Positions 8,460-17,961 of a DNA stretch of 64,000 bases are shown here, piece by piece; position 1 is the stretch's first letter, and each line of letters starts with the position of its first letter. The notes beneath the pieces were generated by a model. It had not been told where the DNA came from and made no database searches. It worked only from the letters and a program-made list of their open reading frames with translations. The position numbers and the translations under genes were made by a program. This DNA is from a bacterium (GTDB lineage: Bacteria; Joyebacterota; Joyebacteria; Joyebacterales; Joyebacteraceae): the NCBI GenBank assembly GCA_025774935.1, contig JALGZK010000014.1, positions 16,184 to 80,183 on the forward strand, in the 5' to 3' direction.

Positions 8460-10130
8460 CTACTCCTCCGGTTCGTAGCTCCAGCCCCCCGCGCTTGGCA
8501 GCTCGAGCCCGGCCCCGTACTCGGCCGCGGCCTTACCGTCCGCCGCCTTGCCCTCCATGTGCACATGGAAGAGCTCGGGCAGCGGAAAGACGTTCCCGTT
8601 CTCCACTTCCCTGTTCTCGTAGAGCTCCTCGTAGAGCGCCCATTGGTCGTCCGACACGAGCCCTGCCTGGTGGGCCGCCTGCACGTTGGCATACGCGGCC
8701 TCCCAATAGGCTATGACCCCCTCAGGGCCTCCTCGGTTACTCAGAATCTTCGTCGTCCAGTCGTCGCCCAGCCTGTAGGCGATCACGTCGATCCCCCAGA
8801 CGGAACCGGGGACGTCGTAGTACGGATAGAGCCAGAACTTGTCGGGGTCGTCCGATGCCATCCACGCCTCTGCCTCGGGGAGCCCGTGCTCGGCTCCGTA
8901 CCGGATGATCTCGACGAGGGCCTTCTGGAGGTCCCAGATCCCGTGCCACTGCGTGTAGTCTGCGCCCATCATGAGCGCGCCGTGGCGGAAGCGCCTGCCC
9001 TCGTGGTGCCAGATGTGGTAGCTCAGCTCCTCGGGGACCTCGTCGTAGCCGGCGACCCCGAACGGTGCGAGACCCTCGAACCCCGGCGTCACGATGATCC
9101 CCGCGTCGTTCATCGCGTCGAGCCACCGCCTCCCCTCGCGGTAGATCTCGTTGTACTGGAGCGCCGCCAGGTCCCCCTCCAGGAAGTACCGGTCGACGAA
9201 CGGCCGGGCGTGGCACTGGAGACACGTTGAGACCATGTCCTCGCGCTTCTCCTGCCAGGAGAGGCCGCCGCCCCAGGCCTCGGTCGTCCGGATCGTCCAC
9301 GGCGACTGCGTCTCCCAGGCCGTCCGCGCCCCCACGTCGTGCGTCGACGGCAGGTCGACCGTCGCGTCCATGTGGCACGTCGTGCAGGTCGGCCCGTCGA
9401 GGGGCGGGGGCTCTCCCCACTCCGCGTCGTAGTCGAGGTTGTCCCAGTTCCGCGAGCGGCTCATGAAGACGTTCCCGTGCTTCGACTCCTCCCATATCTC
9501 GATGTGCGGGTGGTCGGGACCGAGGTGGCACTCCCCGCACGTGTACGGGTTCCGCGCGACGGCGACGTCGGAGGAATGAACCGGGTGGCACGCACCGCAC
9601 TCACCGACGCTCTGGTCGGGCCACATGTGGCCGATGTCGTGGCACTCCTGGCAGCCGTGCTTCGTCGCGATCGTGGGCTCGAAGACGTTCCTGTCGAACG
9701 ACGCGGCGAAGAAGATCATCGAGAGCGCGGAGTGCTTGCTCCTGCTGAACTCCTCGTACTCCCTCTCGTGGCAGGCCGCGCAGTCGCCGGCAGTGGGCTG
9801 CCGCGCTACAGATGAGCGGTAGTGCGACATGTGGTCCCACTCCCCTTCCTCGGCGGAGTGGCAGCCCATGCAGTCGACGCCCGTGGCGGCGTGCTCCGAG
9901 CGCGCCCACGCCTCGACGAGCTTGGGCGTCAAGGCGCGGTGGCAATCGACGCACGTCGACGAGCCGTCACCGACGACCGCTCCCTCGAGAAGCGCGTCGA
10001 GCCTCGCGTCGAACGTCTCCGCGAGGGCGTCCGAGCCGCCGGTCCCCCACGCTCCCGCAGGGCCGAGCGAACCCAGGACCAGAACGACGAGCGCAAGTCC
10101 CACTGCCGTCAGTGCGTGCACTGCGCGCAT
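8460..10130 (-). CDS. octaheme cytochrome c, hydroxylamine oxidoreductase family
   Basis: 556 residues with a cleavable signal peptide (about 1-27), so periplasmic. Eight CxxCH heme sites: CVDCH, CMGCH, CAACH, CQECH, CGACH, CGECH, CTTCH, CLQCH. Downstream of the last heme site the helical tail carries HGALMMGADYTQWHG, a pattern typical of the hydroxylamine-oxidoreductase branch of octaheme cytochromes, which either oxidise hydroxylamine/hydrazine or reduce nitrite. Which direction cannot be read here; it depends on a tyrosine cross-link that I cannot place with certainty. No dedicated quinol oxidase or NrfH-like partner is next to it. It starts 3 bp after the PP2C gene and is probably co-transcribed. 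Confidence 0.88.
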   Translation of the reverse strand: MRAVHALTAVGLALVVLVLGSLGPAGAWGTGGSDALAETFDARLDALLEGAVVGDGSSTCVDCHRALTPKLVEAWARSEHAATGVDCMGCHSAEEGEWDHMSHYRSSVARQPTAGDCAACHEREYEEFSRSKHSALSMIFFAASFDRNVFEPTIATKHGCQECHDIGHMWPDQSVGECGACHPVHSSDVAVARNPYTCGECHLGPDHPHIEIWEESKHGNVFMSRSRNWDNLDYDAEWGEPPPLDGPTCTTCHMDATVDLPSTHDVGARTAWETQSPWTIRTTEAWGGGLSWQEKREDMVSTCLQCHARPFVDRYFLEGDLAALQYNEIYREGRRWLDAMNDAGIIVTPGFEGLAPFGVAGYDEVPEELSYHIWHHEGRRFRHGALMMGADYTQWHGIWDLQKALVEIIRYGAEHGLPEAEAWMASDDPDKFWLYPYYDVPGSVWGIDVIAYRLGDDWTTKILSNRGGPEGVIAYWEAAYANVQAAHQAGLVSDDQWALYEELYENREVENGNVFPLPELFHVHMEGKAADGKAAAEYGAGLELPSAGGWSYEPEE

Positions 10131-10133
10131 GCG

Positions 10134-11108
10134 TTACCTCCTCCTGATCGCCATGATCGTCAGATCGTCGGTCCTCGGCCTGCCCGAGAGGAAGCCCTCG
10201 AGATCGGTCAGGCACTCCGAGACAAGCTCATCCGGAGGGAGCGAGCTGTGCGTCTTCAGAAGCTCGGCCACCCTCGCCGTTCCGTATTCCTCCCCCGAGG
10301 CGTTCTCCGCCTCGGAGAGACCGTCTGTGTAGAGGAACATCGTGTCCCCGGGCTCCAGTGCGAACTCGCTCGTCGAGAAACGGGCGTCGCGCGCGAAGCC
10401 GAGCGGCAGCCCCGTCGACTCGACAGGCTCGACGCCGCCGCCCCGCGCGACCAGCGCGGGAAGGTGCCCGGCGCTGCAGACGTGGACCTCCCCTCCCGGT
10501 ACTGCCATCCCGCAGACGAGCGTGGCGAAGTGCGTCGGGAGAGTGCTCTCGCAGAACATGCGGCCCGCGCGCTCCATGACGTCCACGAGAGGCCGGTCCT
10601 GTGACAGGAGCGCGTGGAACGTCGCGTGGAGATGCGCCATCAGCATCGAAGCCGCGACGCCCTTCCCGCTCACGTCGCCGATGATGAAGTAGAGGTCGGG
10701 CCCCACGGTCAGGAGGTCGCAGTAGTCCCCGCTCACCGGACCCAGCCCCTCGTAGTGATAGACTGCCTCCCAGTCTCCAGTCACGAGGGAACGCTCCGGC
10801 AGGAGGCCCGCCTGGATCTGCGCGGCGAGTTCGAGGTCGCCCTCGAGCACTCGCTGTTCGGCCGGGGTCATGTGGGAGAGGCAGATTCGTGCGAGAGGAT
10901 CCGCCATGAGGCGCTCCGGTTCGATCGGTTCATCGCACATCTCGCAGATCCCGTACGTACCCGCGTCCATCCGCGCGAGCGCCGCGTCCACCTCCTCGAG
11001 AAGCCGCGCCACCTCGCCGTCGCCCGGCGAAGCACCGAGTGCGTCGCCGAGGAGAGAGCGCCGACTCTCGAGCTCGGCCCGGATCGGGCTGCCTGCGTTG
11101 TCAGCCAT
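10134..11108 (-). CDS. DksA/TraR-type zinc finger fused to PP2C (SpoIIE/RsbU) phosphatase
   Basis: 324 residues from ATG 11106-11108 with GGAGG upstream; the longer open frame upstream is arginine-rich and unlikely. Residues about 1-95 look like the C-terminal half of DksA/TraR: a helical stretch and a finger CEMC with a second pair CLSH, so one zinc ligand is His instead of Cys. Residues about 105-324 are a SpoIIE-type serine/threonine phosphatase: SGDYCDLL, GDVSGKGVAASMLMAH, AGHLPALV, LYTDGLSEAEN and RTDDLTIMAI, with the metal-binding aspartates kept. Such phosphatases usually act on anti-sigma-factor antagonists; no STAS or anti-sigma gene is seen nearby. The finger may link it to RNA polymerase. 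Confidence 0.88.
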   Translation of the reverse strand: MADNAGSPIRAELESRRSLLGDALGASPGDGEVARLLEEVDAALARMDAGTYGICEMCDEPIEPERLMADPLARICLSHMTPAEQRVLEGDLELAAQIQAGLLPERSLVTGDWEAVYHYEGLGPVSGDYCDLLTVGPDLYFIIGDVSGKGVAASMLMAHLHATFHALLSQDRPLVDVMERAGRMFCESTLPTHFATLVCGMAVPGGEVHVCSAGHLPALVARGGGVEPVESTGLPLGFARDARFSTSEFALEPGDTMFLYTDGLSEAENASGEEYGTARVAELLKTHSSLPPDELVSECLTDLEGFLSGRPRTDDLTIMAIRRR

Positions 11109-11175
11109 CTCCACGTCCCTCCTGCTCGTCGGAAACGGTCGGCTCGTTCCGCGACGCCTGCGCTTCCCGCCGACC

Positions 11176-11742
11176 TCAGTAGACCCAGGGGATGAGCCGC
11201 TTCGTGGTCCCGCGGTACTCCGCGTACTCCTCGCCGAACGCCTCCTCGAGCGCCTGCTCCTCCACACGGATCCGGTACAGGACGGCCAGCGTCACCGGCA
11301 CGAGGACGACGACGAGACTCAGCCAGCTCACGTACGAAAGCCCCAGCCCCGTGAACGCGAGGAGGAGCCCCACATACGACGGGTGCCGCACCCACCGATA
11401 GAGTCCCGTCCGGACGAGCCTGTGTTCCTGGTGGATCGCGACGTCGCCCGTGAAGAACTTCCCCAGTTTGAGGATCGCGTGCCAACGGATCGCGAGACCC
11501 GCCAGAAGAAGCACGAGCGCGATGACCAGGAGCGCCTGACCGCTCACGCCGATCGGAGCCACCCGCGCGATCCCGAACACCAGGCCGGCGGGCACGCATA
11601 CGCCGATCGTGATCCAGAGGACTCTCAGCGAGGCGCGGTCCCGAACCTCAGCGCCGCTCCGGCTCGCCCTCTTGACCCTTCCGAGCACGATCTCGGAGAC
11701 GGCCCACGCGACGATCACGACCTGGAGAATCCTGAGAAGCAC
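11176..11742 (-). CDS. isoprenylcysteine carboxyl methyltransferase-like membrane protein
   Basis: 188 residues from GTG 11740-11742 (a TTG one codon upstream is also possible). Four to five membrane helices and the family's C-terminal pattern RHPSYVGLL, then EEAFGEEYAEYRG and a final RLIPWVY. Bacterial members of this ICMT/PEMT group methylate small molecules or lipids with S-adenosylmethionine; the substrate is rarely known. Same strand as, and 67 bp from, the phosphatase gene. Confidence 0.85.
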   Translation of the reverse strand: MLLRILQVVIVAWAVSEIVLGRVKRASRSGAEVRDRASLRVLWITIGVCVPAGLVFGIARVAPIGVSGQALLVIALVLLLAGLAIRWHAILKLGKFFTGDVAIHQEHRLVRTGLYRWVRHPSYVGLLLAFTGLGLSYVSWLSLVVVLVPVTLAVLYRIRVEEQALEEAFGEEYAEYRGTTKRLIPWVY

Positions 11743-11772
11743 CAACGCTACCCTCGCACTTCGAGCCGGCGG

Positions 11773-13224
11773 CTACTCGGCCGCCCTCGCGATCTCCTCG
11801 TCGATGCGCCCGAGGAGGCTCGACGCCCAGCCGTTCCGCGGGTCGAGTTCGAGACAGCGCTCCAGGTTCGCCACGGCGCGCTCACGGTCGCCCCTCCGGA
11901 CGTGGACCTCGGCCAGACTGTGGTAGACGTTGGCGGACTCCGGGTGCATGTCGGCGTTGAACGCGTGAACGGCGAGCGCCATCTCGACCATGCCTCTGTC
12001 GAGGTAGTGATAGCCGATGTCGTCGATTGACCCCTCGTTCAGGATGCCGGCCGCGAGCCCCCGTTCCAGGACGTCGCGCGAGACTGAGGTCGCCGCCTGC
12101 GCGTCGCCCTGCTCGAAGAGCGACTCAGCCCGCACGCCTTCCTCGAGGAGTTCCTCCATCGCGGCAACGTCCCGGGCCTCCCTGGCCGTCCGACGCTCTT
12201 CGGCAGCCTCGCGGGCCAGTTCGAGGGCGACGTCGAGCGCTTCGTCCGCGTCCGCCGGGACGTCGGGCACGACACCGACCCCCTCCCAGTTCGTACCCGT
12301 CGTCGGGTTGATCGAACGACCCCAGGGAATCTTCGCCTCGAAGCGGCCGCCGATCCGGAACGGCCGCGTGACGTGTGCTCCGCCCATCGTCGTCTCGCCC
12401 ACGACAGTCGCGCGCCCGAGAGCCTGGAGAGCGTATGAGAACCCCTCGCCTGCCGAGAACACGTCGTCGTCGGTCAGGATGTAGAGCGGTACGTCGGCCA
12501 TCCGGGTCCCCGGCACGCTGTCCAGGGTCCACACTTCCTCCGTCACGTCGTCCGCCCGGAAGTACGCTGAGCCGATGAGGGTGGGCTCGTCGAAGAAGTA
12601 ACTCGCGAGGAACTGCACGGTCTCCGGCGGGCCTCCCATGACCTCGTCTCTGAGATCGAAGATGATCGCGTCCATGTTCGACAGGAACTCCATGACGGCG
12701 ACCAACTTGTCGCGCGCAACGTAGAGCGAGCTGAAGGCCCTGAGATCCACGTACCCGACGTTGCCTCTCAGCCACTCGACGCGCATGACTCCGTAGTTGC
12801 CTCTCTGCAGGAAGTGCTGGTGGTCCAGCTCGTCGAGCGCGACGGAGAGGTCGTCGCCCTCTGTGACCCCGAACAGAGCGACCACCTTGAGGTGCCGGTC
12901 GCCGCTCACGCCCTGGAGATCCTCGTTGAGCGCGCTCGCGAACAGGTTCGGTCGGGTGATGTCGTCGTAGGCACCCTCCCGGAGTTCGGCGTTGATCCGC
13001 TCGACGCACTCCTCCGCGACGTCGACGAAGACGTAGTACTCGCTGAGGAGCTCGCTCACTCGCTCCACGACCATCTCGCGCTCCTCGGCGGTCACCGGCT
13101 CCATCTCCGGCTCCGGTCCCCCGCCGCTTTCGTTCCCGCACGACGGGAGCGCGGCAAGTGCAGCGGCAATCCACGCGCTCGTGAGGACGCGGCAGACCGT
13201 CCTGACCGTCCTGTGACCGTCCAT
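11773..13224 (-). CDS. exported S41-family serine protease with TPR tail
   Basis: 483 residues from ATG 13222-13224 with AAGGAG seven bases ahead. N-terminal signal with a lipobox-like LPSC (Cys29), so probably a lipoprotein. Residues about 45-330 are an S41/IRBP-like peptidase domain without a PDZ: helical cap, GNVGYVDLRAFSS, DAIIFDLRDEVMGG and the catalytic serine in VFSAGEGFSYAL. A helical part follows, ending in tetratricopeptide repeats (for example SANVYHSLAEVHVRRGD). S41 enzymes trim protein C-termini or degrade peptides in the periplasm. Spaced 27 bp from the methyltransferase and about 40 bp from the upstream kinase-like gene. Confidence 0.87.
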   Translation of the reverse strand: MDGHRTVRTVCRVLTSAWIAAALAALPSCGNESGGGPEPEMEPVTAEEREMVVERVSELLSEYYVFVDVAEECVERINAELREGAYDDITRPNLFASALNEDLQGVSGDRHLKVVALFGVTEGDDLSVALDELDHQHFLQRGNYGVMRVEWLRGNVGYVDLRAFSSLYVARDKLVAVMEFLSNMDAIIFDLRDEVMGGPPETVQFLASYFFDEPTLIGSAYFRADDVTEEVWTLDSVPGTRMADVPLYILTDDDVFSAGEGFSYALQALGRATVVGETTMGGAHVTRPFRIGGRFEAKIPWGRSINPTTGTNWEGVGVVPDVPADADEALDVALELAREAAEERRTAREARDVAAMEELLEEGVRAESLFEQGDAQAATSVSRDVLERGLAAGILNEGSIDDIGYHYLDRGMVEMALAVHAFNADMHPESANVYHSLAEVHVRRGDRERAVANLERCLELDPRNGWASSLLGRIDEEIARAAE

Positions 13225-13263
13225 GGGACACTCCTTGGGTCGCGACGCGGCACATCGTTCGGG

Positions 13264-14169
13264 CTAACCCGACATCTCTTCCCACAGCCCCGCGAGCTCC
13301 TCCGGGCCGAGGTCCATCCCCTTCTCGGCGAACTCGTTGAGCCACCCCACGTCGAGGCGGACGGGTCCACACTCTACCAGGAACTCGGGGAACGTCCAAC
13401 GCCGGCCACCGCCGCGGCCTCCCGGCACGTCCGACTGCGAGAGCGCGAACGTCTCGTAGCCCGCCGCCACTTCTTCCCGGCTCGCGGTCGGCGGGAGGTA
13501 CGTGACGAGCGAGCTCACGAACGATCGCCAGACCTCGGGTTCACGGAAGCTCATCTGGATGAACAGCCACCGGAACTGCTCGCTCGCCCACTCCGTGAGA
13601 CGCGTGATCGGCCAGAGCGTCGCCCAGCCCCAGTCGATCATGCGCACCTCGATGTCGTTCCCGCTGCCGAGAATGAACAGGTGGTCGGCGCGTTCGTCGC
13701 GGTGGACGAGAAGCTGCTGCCTGTCTGCGATGACGAACCTGCCCATGAGGACGGCGAGCTCCCGGCCGTAGCGGGTGAGCTCTTCGAGCGTCGGGCGGCG
13801 CTCGCGGATGTTCGCCCCCGGCGGGAAGAACTCCTCGAGGATGATCCCGTCGTCGGAGACGTCCAGGACGAACGGCCCAACCGACCGCTGGGAGGCGAGC
13901 TCGGCGGTCTCGGGCTCCGAGCCGTGCGGCCGCTTCATGCCGTACATGCAGAAGGGCGGGTCGGTCGAGGCCTTCCTGACCGTGACCACCTCCACCTTGC
14001 GGCGCCCGCCCGCGATCGTGGCGAAGTCGAGCGCGAGCCTGCCCACCACGGGATCGTTCGGGTCGATCCTCAGGCAGCGGCAGACGTGTGCCTCGATGAG
14101 CTCGGCTCTGGTCTCGTTCGCGAGGACGAGGCGCTTGGATCCGGCGATCCGGTCGGCGAGGCTGGACAC
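13264..14169 (-). CDS. protein-kinase-fold (APH-like) protein
   Basis: About 301 residues from GTG 14167-14169 (starts VSSLADRIAG, AAGGGG upstream). A GTG at 14227-14229 extends it by 20 codons but lies inside a palindrome and is less likely. The catalytic loop HRDERADHLF and the metal-binding IDWGWA mark an aminoglycoside-phosphotransferase/LPS-kinase-like fold; a lysine region (CMYGMKRPHG) may be the ATP-binding lysine. Substrate unknown. First gene of the minus run that leads through the S41 protease to the cytochrome. Confidence 0.7.
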   Translation of the reverse strand: MSSLADRIAGSKRLVLANETRAELIEAHVCRCLRIDPNDPVVGRLALDFATIAGGRRKVEVVTVRKASTDPPFCMYGMKRPHGSEPETAELASQRSVGPFVLDVSDDGIILEEFFPPGANIRERRPTLEELTRYGRELAVLMGRFVIADRQQLLVHRDERADHLFILGSGNDIEVRMIDWGWATLWPITRLTEWASEQFRWLFIQMSFREPEVWRSFVSSLVTYLPPTASREEVAAGYETFALSQSDVPGGRGGGRRWTFPEFLVECGPVRLDVGWLNEFAEKGMDLGPEELAGLWEEMSG

Positions 14170-14253
14170 GGGGCGGTCCCCTTCGGAGGGAGTATCGGTA
14201 AGTGTTTGCTGACAGGACGATTGTAGCACCGCTCGCGGTGCCTGCCAAGAAGT

Positions 14254-14278
14254 GAGCCGCCGGAGGAACCGGCGGCTC
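14254..14278 (-). terminator. hairpin downstream of the ABC-permease/M1 gene
   Basis: Perfect 10-bp stem (14254-14263 with 14269-14278), loop AGGAA, then a T-containing stretch on the minus strand. A second short palindrome, GCACCGC-TC-GCGGTGC at 14226-14241, lies next to it. Together they separate the ABC/M1 genes from the next minus-strand run. Confidence 0.6.
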
Positions 14279-14366
14279 GTTCGGGGTACAACCCGGGTCG
14301 GGCGGGCATGTACGGAGGAGGCGGGGCGAGTCGAGCGGCGACCCGCCCCGGAAAGGGCCCCTCCGT

Positions 14367-17300
14367 CTAACCCGTCACTCGTTTCACGTTGTCGTCCGGC
14401 ACGCGGTCGACGAGGAGGTGGCGCGGGTCGATCCCGGCGCGCGAGGGCTCCTCGTCCACCACGATCTCGATCTCGTTCGTCCCGCTCTCGAGGCGGTGCT
14501 TCTCGAGGTAGAGGAGCGGTTCCTCACCGTCCCCGTCCTCACGGCCGTAGACTCCCACCTCGATCCAGTCCTCGTGCGGGATCTCGGTCTCGACACCGCG
14601 TCCGTCGGCGCGCATCTTCCGCGACTGGAGTTCAAGCGTGACCGTGTACGTCCCGTCGCCGTTCTCCTCGAGCGTCGCCGCCTCGGCGCGGTTGTCGTAG
14701 AGCGTGATCGTCTCGAACATGTCCTCGATCAGATACTCGTACTCGGGCGGTGTCGCCGCGCGGAGCGCCGCGACGAGATCGGTCGAGAGCGGGTACGGCG
14801 GGCCAACGAACCGGTGCTCCTCGACGTACTGCCGGAGCGCCGCGTTCATGGCCTCCTCCCCGATGTAGTCCCTGAGCGCGTAGGTCGCGAGGCTGCCCTT
14901 CCGGTAGTGCGTGTACCCGGTGTTCTCAACGAGCACGAGCGGAAGCTCTTCCTTGCGCTCCCGCCCCCTCCCCTGGAGGTAGCGGTCGAGCTCGTACGAG
15001 AGGAACTTCTCCATCGCCTCCCCGCCCTGGTCCTTCTCCATCACCATGAGCGCGGAGTACTGCGCGAAGCTCTCGTCGATGAACGTCCCGCCCCGCGCGA
15101 ACGCCCCGGCGACCTGGTGCCCCCACCACTGGTGCGCCACCTCGTGCGCCGTGACGTAGTAGACCATGTCGATCACGCCCTCTCGTCGGAGGTCCTCCAC
15201 GAAGTGGATCGACTCCGAGTACGGGATGGTCGTCGCGAACGACTGCGCGAAGGTCTGGTACCGCGGGAACTCGACAATCCTGAGCTGCCGATGCTGGTAC
15301 GGCCCAAACTCCGCGCTCATGTACTCGAGCGTGTGCTGGATCGACTCGATCATGCGGTCGACGTTCATGTCGTGCTTCGGATGGTGATAGACCGCGATCT
15401 CGACGTCGTTCCAGCTCCCCGTTGCGACTTCGTATCGCCCCGAGATGAACGGGTAGAAGTGGAGGATCGGCACGTCCATCGTGTAGTGGAAGTACCGCCG
15501 GCCGCCCTCCTCCCACTCGTTCTCGAGATACCCCGCCGTGATCGCGACCTGGTCCGGGCTCGTCGAGAGCGTCGCCTCGTAGTTCACCCAGTCGGCGTCG
15601 TGGATGAAGATGCGGTCGCCAGCTCCCGGCTCGTCCGGGGCCGGCATCGACTCGTCCTTGGGAGGAAGATCGTGCTTCTTCCGCTCGTGGGCGTTCGCGA
15701 GCTCCTGCTCGGACCAATAGCCGAACGAAGGAACGATGTGCGTGTTGTCGAGGAAGGTCCCGTTCTCGACCACCCTCACGTTCGACCGGGAGTTCACGAA
15801 CCCCGGGTTCGTGATCCTGGCTGTGTAGTGGAGGTCGAACTCCTCTCCGGGGCCGAGGGGTTCGTCGAGCTCGTAGATCCGGTACCCGATCTCCCGGTCG
15901 TCGAGCGTGATCGCCTCGTCCGGCAGACTCAGGCTCGTGAGCTCGAGCATGCGGGCGTTCGCGACGTGGAGCTCTCCAATCGGCCCGTCGGTCTTGTTCC
16001 TGAGGACGAGATCGCCCTCGATCTCCACGCGCCGCTCCTCGGGGAAGATGTCGACCGCGAGCCTGACGTCGGTCACGCGCGGCTGCGGGACCTCCTCATA
16101 CTGCTTGTACCGCTGTTCATACAGCGCCGAGAGTTCGCTCGAGCGTTTGGCGTCGACGAACTCGTTCAGCACGTTCGTGTTGTAGAAGATCCACCCTCCG
16201 ACCACGACGAACGCCGCCAGCGACACTGCGAGCGCCGCGACCCGTGGGCGGGTCAGCCGACGCCGCGCTTCCTTCCACCGGAAGCGTCCCCGGACGTCGG
16301 TCCCGCGCACCCAGAAGAGCACGCTCAGGTAGAGGAGGACGGCCGACGCGAGCCCCCAGTAGAGGAGGAACCACGACACGGGTTTCGCGTAGTGACCGAG
16401 TCCGTTCATGTCGGAGTACCGGTAGGATGGCGTCTCCCCGAAGAGGTAGAGGTTGTGCTCGATCGACATCGAGGCCACGACCTCGAGGAGGATGAAGTAG
16501 ACGATCATGACCGAGAACCCGGCCACCTTGTTGTTCGTGAACACCTGGCAAGCGATCGCGAGCGCGGCGACGGCGAACCACCCCGGGAGCTGAATGAGGA
16601 AGAGCCCGCGTATGTAGATGCCGAGCTCGAAGTCGAAGTAGCCCTTCGACATCTGGAAGATGATCGTCACCACCATCGCGAGGACGAGCGCGAGGAAGTT
16701 CACGAGGAGAAGCGCCGAGAGCTTCGACGCCAGCGGCAACCAGTCCGGCACCGGCAGCGCCGACTGAATCTCGTGCTGGCCCGCCCCCCTCTCCCGCCAG
16801 ACGAGCACGCCCGCGTAGACCAGCATGAAGATGAAGAGGAAGATCGAGAAGGTCCCCTCTATCGTGTCGACCATGATGCGCGTCAGGGGGTAGCTCTCGA
16901 GCTGGTCGAAGTCCGCGAAGAGCCCCCCGACCAGGTTGAAGACCCCGAAGACGAGGATCACGAGGAAGGGCACGCTCCGAACGAGCCCGAGCGACTCGGT
17001 GCGCGTCTGGTGCCAGAGCTGAATGAGCCGCGAGCGCGGAGTGAACGAGAGGGTCGGCGAGACGACCATCCCGGCCGGAAACGCGGGCGCCGCCCGTGCG
17101 GGCGTCATCTCCTCCGCGGACGCCTCAGCGACCGCGGCGCCCGCCCGACCCTTCTTCTCCGCCACTGAGAGCCTGAAGCGCCATATCGCGAACCCGAGCA
17201 CCGCCGCTCCGACGCCGACCCAGATCAGACGGTTCAGGAGCATCGGGCCCATGATCGGCGGCAGCATTGTGTTCCGTTCGACCACCGTCCAGTAGCGCGT

Positions 17301-17957
17301 GGCGGCGTTGAAGGCCTCCACACCAAACGGATCGAAGAGCGAGGCGGCGAAGACGCTCTCGAGGTCGCGCGTGAGGGTCCTCGAGATCGCCCAGAACGTC
17401 AGGAACCCGATCATCGACACGTACGTGTAGAGGACCTTCCTCGTGAGCGCGGCGAAGGCGAAGAGGATCGCTCCCGCCAGGAAGAGGTTCGGGAGGACGA
17501 ACACCCCAAGCGAGTAGGCGTACGGCACGAAGTTGAACGCCTGGATGCGTTCGGGGTCCTGCCACGGCATCACGCTCGCCAGCACGATCCCGAGCGCGGC
17601 CACGGAGACCGCCGCCATCGCCGTCAGCAGGGACCCCGTGAACCTCCCTAGGAGGTACGCGGGCTTCCGGACTGGCGTTGCGAAGAAAAACTCGCTCGTC
17701 CGGTACTCGTAGTCGCGGTTCACCGCGGTCGCCACGAAGCCCGTGAGCGCGAGGAGCCCCATCACACTCATCATCCCGAGGAGACGGACGATCTCGAACG
17801 GAGAGTTCCGCGCGGCGTTCCCGATGGCGCCGCCCATCTGGACGGTGTCGGTCGCGATCGCGGAGAAGGTCATCGTGAAGAAGAGCGCGGCGAAGATGTA
17901 GACGGCCGGCTTCCGGAAACGGTAGAGGACCTCGAACTTGATGATGTCTGCGAACAT
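14367..17957 (-). CDS. ABC transporter permease fused to M1 aminopeptidase
   Basis: 1196 residues from ATG 17955-17957 with GGAGGT ahead. Residues 1-250 and about 310-590 are two six-helix ABC-2-type permease units; a periplasmic M1 metallopeptidase domain follows from about 625. The zinc site is HEVAH near residue 938 with the distal glutamate in DESFAQYSALMV, and the catalytic architecture continues to the C-terminus. This fusion is a known family in FCB bacteria and is normally paired with one ATPase, as here: the ATPase gene is 4 bp upstream. Likely role: coupled transport and peptide cleavage at the membrane; substrate unknown. Confidence 0.9.
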   Translation of the reverse strand: MFADIIKFEVLYRFRKPAVYIFAALFFTMTFSAIATDTVQMGGAIGNAARNSPFEIVRLLGMMSVMGLLALTGFVATAVNRDYEYRTSEFFFATPVRKPAYLLGRFTGSLLTAMAAVSVAALGIVLASVMPWQDPERIQAFNFVPYAYSLGVFVLPNLFLAGAILFAFAALTRKVLYTYVSMIGFLTFWAISRTLTRDLESVFAASLFDPFGVEAFNAATRYWTVVERNTMLPPIMGPMLLNRLIWVGVGAAVLGFAIWRFRLSVAEKKGRAGAAVAEASAEEMTPARAAPAFPAGMVVSPTLSFTPRSRLIQLWHQTRTESLGLVRSVPFLVILVFGVFNLVGGLFADFDQLESYPLTRIMVDTIEGTFSIFLFIFMLVYAGVLVWRERGAGQHEIQSALPVPDWLPLASKLSALLLVNFLALVLAMVVTIIFQMSKGYFDFELGIYIRGLFLIQLPGWFAVAALAIACQVFTNNKVAGFSVMIVYFILLEVVASMSIEHNLYLFGETPSYRYSDMNGLGHYAKPVSWFLLYWGLASAVLLYLSVLFWVRGTDVRGRFRWKEARRRLTRPRVAALAVSLAAFVVVGGWIFYNTNVLNEFVDAKRSSELSALYEQRYKQYEEVPQPRVTDVRLAVDIFPEERRVEIEGDLVLRNKTDGPIGELHVANARMLELTSLSLPDEAITLDDREIGYRIYELDEPLGPGEEFDLHYTARITNPGFVNSRSNVRVVENGTFLDNTHIVPSFGYWSEQELANAHERKKHDLPPKDESMPAPDEPGAGDRIFIHDADWVNYEATLSTSPDQVAITAGYLENEWEEGGRRYFHYTMDVPILHFYPFISGRYEVATGSWNDVEIAVYHHPKHDMNVDRMIESIQHTLEYMSAEFGPYQHRQLRIVEFPRYQTFAQSFATTIPYSESIHFVEDLRREGVIDMVYYVTAHEVAHQWWGHQVAGAFARGGTFIDESFAQYSALMVMEKDQGGEAMEKFLSYELDRYLQGRGRERKEELPLVLVENTGYTHYRKGSLATYALRDYIGEEAMNAALRQYVEEHRFVGPPYPLSTDLVAALRAATPPEYEYLIEDMFETITLYDNRAEAATLEENGDGTYTVTLELQSRKMRADGRGVETEIPHEDWIEVGVYGREDGDGEEPLLYLEKHRLESGTNEIEIVVDEEPSRAGIDPRHLLVDRVPDDNVKRVTG

Positions 17958-17961
17958 CGTC

